DNA of 64,000 nucleotides, from NCBI GenBank assembly GCA_016718155.1, contig JADKEH010000004.1, forward strand, positions 248,001-312,000, written 5' to 3'. The notes beneath the pieces were generated by a model. The model was not told the origin of the DNA and did no database searches. It saw only the letters and a list, made by a program, of their open reading frames with translations. This DNA comes from Candidatus Rhodoferax randersensis (lineage in GTDB: Bacteria; Pseudomonadota; Gammaproteobacteria; Burkholderiales; Burkholderiaceae_C). Positions 60,348 through 64,000 of this stretch are shown here, one piece after another. The translations under genes and the position numbers were made by a program. Numbering within the stretch: position 1 is the first letter of the stretch; each line of letters opens with the position of its first letter.

Positions 60348-60692
60348 TTGAATCGATTTGCTACTGTTTTGATAGTGGTCTGCTCAATGGTGATGCTCGC
60401 GAGCTGCACACAAGAGCAACAGAACAAGATCAGCCGGGATATCCAGAACTGGACCGGCACCAACGGTGTGCTGGAGGTCTATGCGGGCGACAAGGTGGTG
60501 CGCCGCTTCCTGAAGATCGACAAGCTCAGTACCGCGATGGGGACCGATGACAACCGGCCGCGCCCCTACCGTTTTGGGTATGGCGTGCTGGACGAAAACC
60601 TCAACATGGTTGCCGATGCGAACGAGAAGAAGGTCTACTTCGAGATCAGCGACTACGGCACCAACTACGTCTTCTTCGAAAGTCCAAGGTAG
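60348..60692 (+). CDS. Small lipoprotein
   Basis: A 114-residue protein starting at TTG with GGGAGA 8 bp upstream. The signal peptide ends in a lipobox LASC at about residue 20. The mature part has 'NGVLEVYAGDKVVRRFLKIDKLSTA' and 'YFEISDYGTNYVFFE', suggesting a small beta-rich domain. I do not recognise a family. A GCTA-type palindrome (60360-60376) encodes part of the signal peptide. Confidence 0.75.
   Translation: MNRFATVLIVVCSMVMLASCTQEQQNKISRDIQNWTGTNGVLEVYAGDKVVRRFLKIDKLSTAMGTDDNRPRPYRFGYGVLDENLNMVADANEKKVYFEISDYGTNYVFFESPR
60360..60376. repeat. GCTA-type short palindrome inside the lipoprotein signal peptide
   Basis: GCTACTGTTTTGATAGT, in frame as ATVLIV. It resembles the copy at 15450 in uup, where the reading is ATVFVA. 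Confidence 0.45.
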
Positions 60693-60700
60693 TCGCCCGC

Positions 60701-60718
60701 CGCCCGTTACCTCGGGCG
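60701..60718. terminator. Hairpin between convergent lipoprotein and chromate-transporter genes
   Basis: CGCCCG-TTACCT-CGGGCG, a perfect 6-bp GC-rich stem in a 31-bp gap between gene ends. A bidirectional terminator is likely, though it lacks a T-run. Confidence 0.45.
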
Positions 60719-60723
60719 CACGC

Positions 60724-61320
60724 TCATACCCAACCGATCCAACCCAACATGGCCCCGGCGCCCAATAGCCACAGCATGTGCAGGCGCGCGCGCCAGATCA
60801 CCAGAGCGGTGCACAAAGCCAGTAGCCACAGCGGCCAGTCGCGCGTGGCGTCCCCCTGACCCTTGGCAAGCACCCAACCGGTGGCCATCAGCAAGGCGAT
60901 CACGATGGGGGCCATGCCTTGCTTGAAGGCGCGCACGGCGCGCAATTCGCGATTGCGGTGACCCCAGCGCGCTGCGGCGTAGGTGAGGGTGGTGCTGGGC
61001 AGCATGATGCCGACCATGGCCACCAGCACGCCCATCAGCCCGAAGCCCCAAGCGCGAGCGCCGGCGGCGACGCCACCACCGGCGTTCACCCCGACGTTCC
61101 AGCCCATCAGTGCCACAAACAACACATTGGGGCCGGGCGCAGCCTGGGCCAGCGCGATGGAGGAGCTGAATTGCGCGTCACTCAGCCAGCCCTGTTGCGT
61201 GACCAGGTAACGGTGCATGTCGGGCGCGGTGGTGATGGCGCCGCCGATCGACAACAGGGACAGCGACAGGAAGTGCGTGAACAGCGACAGCCAGTCCGCG
61301 GCGGTGAGGGTCAGGCTCAT
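60724..61320 (-). CDS. chrA: Chromate transporter family, second half-size subunit
   Basis: A 198-residue membrane protein with about six hydrophobic segments. It matches the CHR domain: 'LSLLSIGGAITTAPDMHRYLV', 'FSSSIALAQAAPGPNVLFVALMGW'. Short-chain ChrA systems use two half-size proteins that pair. It overlaps the other half gene by 4 bp. Family members export chromate or take up sulfate-like anions; the actual substrate is not proven. Confidence 0.87.
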   Translation of the reverse strand: MSLTLTAADWLSLFTHFLSLSLLSIGGAITTAPDMHRYLVTQQGWLSDAQFSSSIALAQAAPGPNVLFVALMGWNVGVNAGGGVAAGARAWGFGLMGVLVAMVGIMLPSTTLTYAAARWGHRNRELRAVRAFKQGMAPIVIALLMATGWVLAKGQGDATRDWPLWLLALCTALVIWRARLHMLWLLGAGAMLGWIGWV

Positions 61321-61907
61321 TCGTCGGGGTCTCCCGAGGCGGTCGCGCCCAGCCGCCGGTAGGCCCAGACGCAGGCGACACCTCCCAGCCCCAAGAGCAC
61401 CCAGGCCAGCGGCCAGCGCAGCCAGGCAATGGCCACAAAAGTCGCAGCAATCAGGCCCCAGCACACCACCCAGCCCATCACGTTGCGCTGGAGCGCCGCC
61501 ACCAGCTTGAGCCCGGTGCCGGCGATCAGCCCGGCCGCTACCGCGCCCATGCCGCGCAACGCGCCCTGCACCTGCGGCGTATCGGCCACGCCGGCCAACA
61601 AGGCCGCCAGCGTCAGCACAATCAACAACGGGAACAGCAGCATGCCGGCCAGGGCGGCAAGGGCACCGCGCAAACCGAAGTAGCGGTCGCCAATCATCAT
61701 CGAGAGGTTGACCACATTGGGTCCCGGCATGATTTGCGCCACTGCCCAGTCTTCAATGAACTCCTCGCGCGTCAACCACTGGCGACGTTCCACCAGTTCG
61801 ACCTGTACCACTGCCAGTACCCCGCCAAAACCCTGCAAGGCCAGCCAGGTGAACGCCCAGAACAATTCAGCCAGTGAGTGGGGGCGCGGTGTGTTACGCG
61901 AGTTCAT
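61317..61907 (-). CDS. chrA: Chromate transporter family, first half-size subunit
   Basis: A 196-residue membrane protein with the CHR signature 'LALQGFGGVLAVVQVELVE' and 'AQIMPGPNVVNLSMMIGDRYFG'. It lies upstream of, and coupled with, the second half subunit. The start at 61907 (MNSRNTPRPHS) is preferred; a GTG-started extension to 61949 is possible. The intergenic space towards the next gene holds the 76-bp palindromic repeat. Confidence 0.87.
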   Translation of the reverse strand: MNSRNTPRPHSLAELFWAFTWLALQGFGGVLAVVQVELVERRQWLTREEFIEDWAVAQIMPGPNVVNLSMMIGDRYFGLRGALAALAGMLLFPLLIVLTLAALLAGVADTPQVQGALRGMGAVAAGLIAGTGLKLVAALQRNVMGWVVCWGLIAATFVAIAWLRWPLAWVLLGLGGVACVWAYRRLGATASGDPDE

Positions 61908-61968
61908 TGCAGGCTGACTTGGCAAGGGGTGATCAAACCCATACCGCACACGATCGTTGAACCAGTAT

Positions 61969-62044
61969 CGTCATCGCGAGGCCGCAGGCCGTGGCGATCC
62001 ATGTCTTTTGGAGTCCTGGATTGCTTCACTGCGTTCGCAATGAC
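61969..62044. repeat. 76-bp interspersed palindromic repeat, copy 2
   Basis: Begins CGTCATCGCGAG and ends GTTCGCAATGAC; its reverse complement aligns with the copy at 28288-28363 over the whole length, with the same CAATCCA/TGGATCG arms. It lies between the upstream end of the chrA pair and the end of the PhaB-like gene. Confidence 0.8.
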
Positions 62045-62058
62045 ATGGTTTCCTCACT

Positions 62059-62823
62059 CTACACGGACATGCCGCCCGATACCTCGATGACCGCGCCATT
62101 GATGTAGCTGGCCTCATCGCTGGCCAGGAACGCGTAGACGTTGGCAATCTCCTCAGGCTTGCCCAGGCGGCGCAGCGGGACGCGGTGTTCCATTTCGGCA
62201 ATCACCTTTTCGGGGATGGTGGACAGGATCGGCGTTGAGATGAATCCCGGCGCGACCGCATTGACGCGCACACCCTTGGGGCCAAGTTCACGGCTCCAGG
62301 TCTTGGTGAAACCGATCACACCAAACTTGGTGGCGGCGTAGTTGGTCTGGCCGAAGTTGCCGTAGATGCCCACCACCGAGGAGGCATTCAGGATGACGCC
62401 GCTGCCTTGCGCCACCATCGTGTCAGCCACCGCCTGGGCACAATGGAAGACCCCACGCAGGTTGACATCAATGACGCGGTCAAACTGTTCCAGCGTCATC
62501 TTCTGCAAACGCGCGTCCTGGGTGATGCCGGCATTGTTGACCAGCACATCGATGCGGCCAAACTGGGCCACGACTTTGGCCACGACGGCATCCACCATCG
62601 CGCGCTGGGTGACGTCCATCACATAACCTTGCGCCGTGGCGCCGGCGTCAAGGCATTGCGACACAGCTGCGTCCACGCCGGCTAAGCTGACATCGCAGAC
62701 GATGACCGTGGCACCCTCGCGGGCAAATTTGAGGGCAGTGGCCAGGCCAATGCCTTGAGCGGCGCCGGTAATGAGGCTGACTTTGCCGGACAGGCGTGGA
62801 GAAATCGAAAGGGAAGATGACAT
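62059..62823 (-). CDS. Beta-ketoacyl-ACP/acetoacetyl-CoA reductase-like SDR (FabG/PhaB)
   Basis: A 254-residue classical SDR: 'SLITGAAQGIGLATALKF', NNAGITQDA, 'NASSVVGIYGNFGQTNYAATK' (Ser-Tyr-Lys), 'NAVAPGFI' and a C-terminal 'ASYINGAVIEVSGGM'. It would reduce a 3-oxoacyl thioester with NAD(P)H. The neighbour genes (alpha/beta hydrolase, probable beta-oxidation enzyme) favour fatty-acid or polyhydroxyalkanoate metabolism, so PhaB-like function is possible. Confidence 0.83.
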   Translation of the reverse strand: MSSSLSISPRLSGKVSLITGAAQGIGLATALKFAREGATVIVCDVSLAGVDAAVSQCLDAGATAQGYVMDVTQRAMVDAVVAKVVAQFGRIDVLVNNAGITQDARLQKMTLEQFDRVIDVNLRGVFHCAQAVADTMVAQGSGVILNASSVVGIYGNFGQTNYAATKFGVIGFTKTWSRELGPKGVRVNAVAPGFISTPILSTIPEKVIAEMEHRVPLRRLGKPEEIANVYAFLASDEASYINGAVIEVSGGMSV

Positions 62824-62947
62824 GGAACTGAGAAGAAAGAGAGGGATAAGAATGCGAGCGTGGCCAGAGCCAAGCGGCGCGTGACCAGCCTTGGAGTTTA
62901 GCCCGACCTGGCGCCACGACGACTCGGCGCGCTGGGCGCAGCGTGGA

Positions 62948-63838
62948 TCAGGCCGCTTTGGCGGCTGCGGGGCGGCGCTTGCGTGCCGGTTTGGCGGTCG
63001 CTCTGCTGGTCGTTGTCGCCGGCGCTGGCTCCTCGACGTCGAAAAACATGCGCGCCAGGCCGTGGGGCTGGTAGGGTCGCCACGTTTCGTCAGCCGACTG
63101 CGCCAGCCGCTTGGCAATCAGGTACAGCGCGGCAGGCGCGCTGGCCATGCCGATGTGGCTGTGGCCGCGCAGGTTGATGTTCTCGGCTTCGGGTTGCGGC
63201 TCTTCGATGGAGCAGGGCCAAGCCACGACGCCGTCGACCTTACTGTAGACCGAGGTGGTGGGTACCGGTGGCTTAAGGCGCATTTCCAGGTGCTGGCTGA
63301 AGTCCTGGTCTTCCAGGCGGTCGCCAGACAGCCATTCGTACAAGTGCGTGCCGGTGGAGGCCAGCGGGTGGCCGGTGAAGGGTGAACCGAGCATGATCAC
63401 CTGGCGCACCAGCTTGGGCTCCATGCGCGCCAGTTCCCTGGCGTAGACGCCGCCCAGACTCTGTCCAATGATGCTGACCTTCTGGCCATAGGCGTCGTAC
63501 ACGGAGCGCAGCCGCTCAAGCATCACCTCGCTGTGTGCCTCGCGCCAGCCCTTGTTGCGTCCCAGATCCCACGGGTAGGTGGTGTAGCCGATCTCGTCGA
63601 GGAATTTGCGCAGCAGCGCCGTCGAGTAGTCCCCGGCGCCCAAACCGGGAATCACCAGCACCGGGTGGCCATCGCCCTTGGGAACCATGTACTGCAGGGC
63701 CTTGAACGAGGCCACGCCGGCCCAGAACTCCCACACCGCGCGCGACTCCATCGCCAGCAACCAGGGCGAGGGGGGCTCGATATCCGGGAACTGGGTCAGT
63801 GACTTGCGCAAGCGTTTCATGCGGGACATGGTGGTCAT
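62948..63838 (-). CDS. Alpha/beta hydrolase with basic C-terminal tail
   Basis: A 296-residue hydrolase with oxyanion region 'PVLVIPGLGAGDYS', nucleophile elbow GQSLGG and a catalytic His in 'GHSHIGM'. It resembles lipase-like/triacylglycerol hydrolases. The last 25 residues are Ala/Lys/Arg-rich, like DNA-binding or polyhydroxyalkanoate-granule tails. It lies 124 bp upstream of the PhaB-like gene on the same strand. Confidence 0.8.
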   Translation of the reverse strand: MTTMSRMKRLRKSLTQFPDIEPPSPWLLAMESRAVWEFWAGVASFKALQYMVPKGDGHPVLVIPGLGAGDYSTALLRKFLDEIGYTTYPWDLGRNKGWREAHSEVMLERLRSVYDAYGQKVSIIGQSLGGVYARELARMEPKLVRQVIMLGSPFTGHPLASTGTHLYEWLSGDRLEDQDFSQHLEMRLKPPVPTTSVYSKVDGVVAWPCSIEEPQPEAENINLRGHSHIGMASAPAALYLIAKRLAQSADETWRPYQPHGLARMFFDVEEPAPATTTSRATAKPARKRRPAAAKAA

Positions 63839-63866
63839 TCTCCGGCGACGGGGCTCGATTGAAGCG

Positions 63867-64000
63867 TCAATAAACGGGCTGAAAACGCCGGATGGCGGCT
63901 TTCACGTCTTCGCTCAAGGCAAAGCCTACGCCATAGCGGGCGGCCAGCTGGTCGGCGCGTGTCACAAAGGCGTCAAGCCCCAAGCCGTAGATGAACTGCA
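63867..64000 (-). CDS. C-terminal end of an uncharacterised enzyme, possibly a 3-hydroxyacyl-CoA dehydrogenase
   Basis: Only the last 44 codons are visible, ending at TGA 63867. The sequence 'FIYGLGLDAFVTRADQLAARYG' resembles the C-terminal ends of multifunctional 3-hydroxyacyl-CoA dehydrogenases. Identification is tentative. It precedes the alpha/beta hydrolase by 28 bp on the same strand, possibly in an operon. Confidence 0.4.
   Translation of the reverse strand, partial: QFIYGLGLDAFVTRADQLAARYGVGFALSEDVKAAIRRFQPVY

Overview
The window looks like a chromosomal segment of a Betaproteobacterium in the order Burkholderiales, most likely family Comamonadaceae (Rhodoferax/Polaromonas-like). The basis is GC-rich coding sequence, the gene orders pilW-rodZ-ispG-hisS-yfgM-bamB-der-hfq-hflX-hflK-hflC-DUF2065-hisZ-purA and sucA-sucB-lpd-zapE, and short interspersed palindromes of the GCTATT...AGC type. 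This placement is inferred from reading the sequence, not from a database comparison.

Layout. 1-2.1 kb: a periplasmic binding protein gene followed by a membrane diguanylate cyclase gene that runs off the left edge. 2.3-4.4 kb: a small lipoprotein and a frameshifted ilvD. 4.6-12.2 kb: an accessory block, made of an AraC-type regulator divergent from a tightly packed operon (BASS transporter, NAD-dependent epimerase-like protein, SDR, secreted c-type cytochrome/beta-propeller fusion, MFS transporter, PhlG-like hydrolase). This block is the best candidate for an undescribed system. 12.4-15 kb: a ParD/ParE-type toxin-antitoxin pair, a fragment resembling a PEP-CTERM tail, and a secreted pectate-lyase-like protein. 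15.2-23.1 kb: uup, an Old Yellow Enzyme, an MFS transporter, rhlE, a disrupted 3'-5' exonuclease, an NlpC/P60 hydrolase and an isochorismatase-fold hydrolase. 23.2-32.4 kb: prpE and the 2-oxoglutarate dehydrogenase genes sucA-sucB-lpd, with a frameshifted zapE. 32.5-38 kb: a PP2C phosphatase, a DUF465 protein, bamD, rluD, scpB, rluB and ndk. 38.3-54 kb: a long housekeeping run from rlmN to purA. 54-64 kb: a phosphoribosyltransferase, metC, a small basic protein, an SMP-30-like protein, mnmH, tesA, a YbbA-type ABC ATPase, rlmB, a lipoprotein, a two-gene chromate transporter, a PhaB/FabG-like reductase, an alpha/beta hydrolase and the end of a further gene.

Two themes cross the annotation. First, several genes in the left half carry single-base frame disruptions: certain in ilvD, zapE and the exonuclease; probable in the GGDEF protein; possible in the BASS transporter. 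They mostly fall in short homopolymers, so they may be sequencing indels rather than real pseudogenes. Second, the intergenic spaces hold several repeat families: a 76-bp palindrome (two copies), a GCGGGACAGACCG...GTCCTCAACT element at two convergent gene ends (one as a 55-bp tandem), a G-rich Burkholderiales-type element and short GCTA-type palindromes that also sit inside coding sequences. I saw no rRNA, tRNA, CRISPR array, prophage or insertion sequence.
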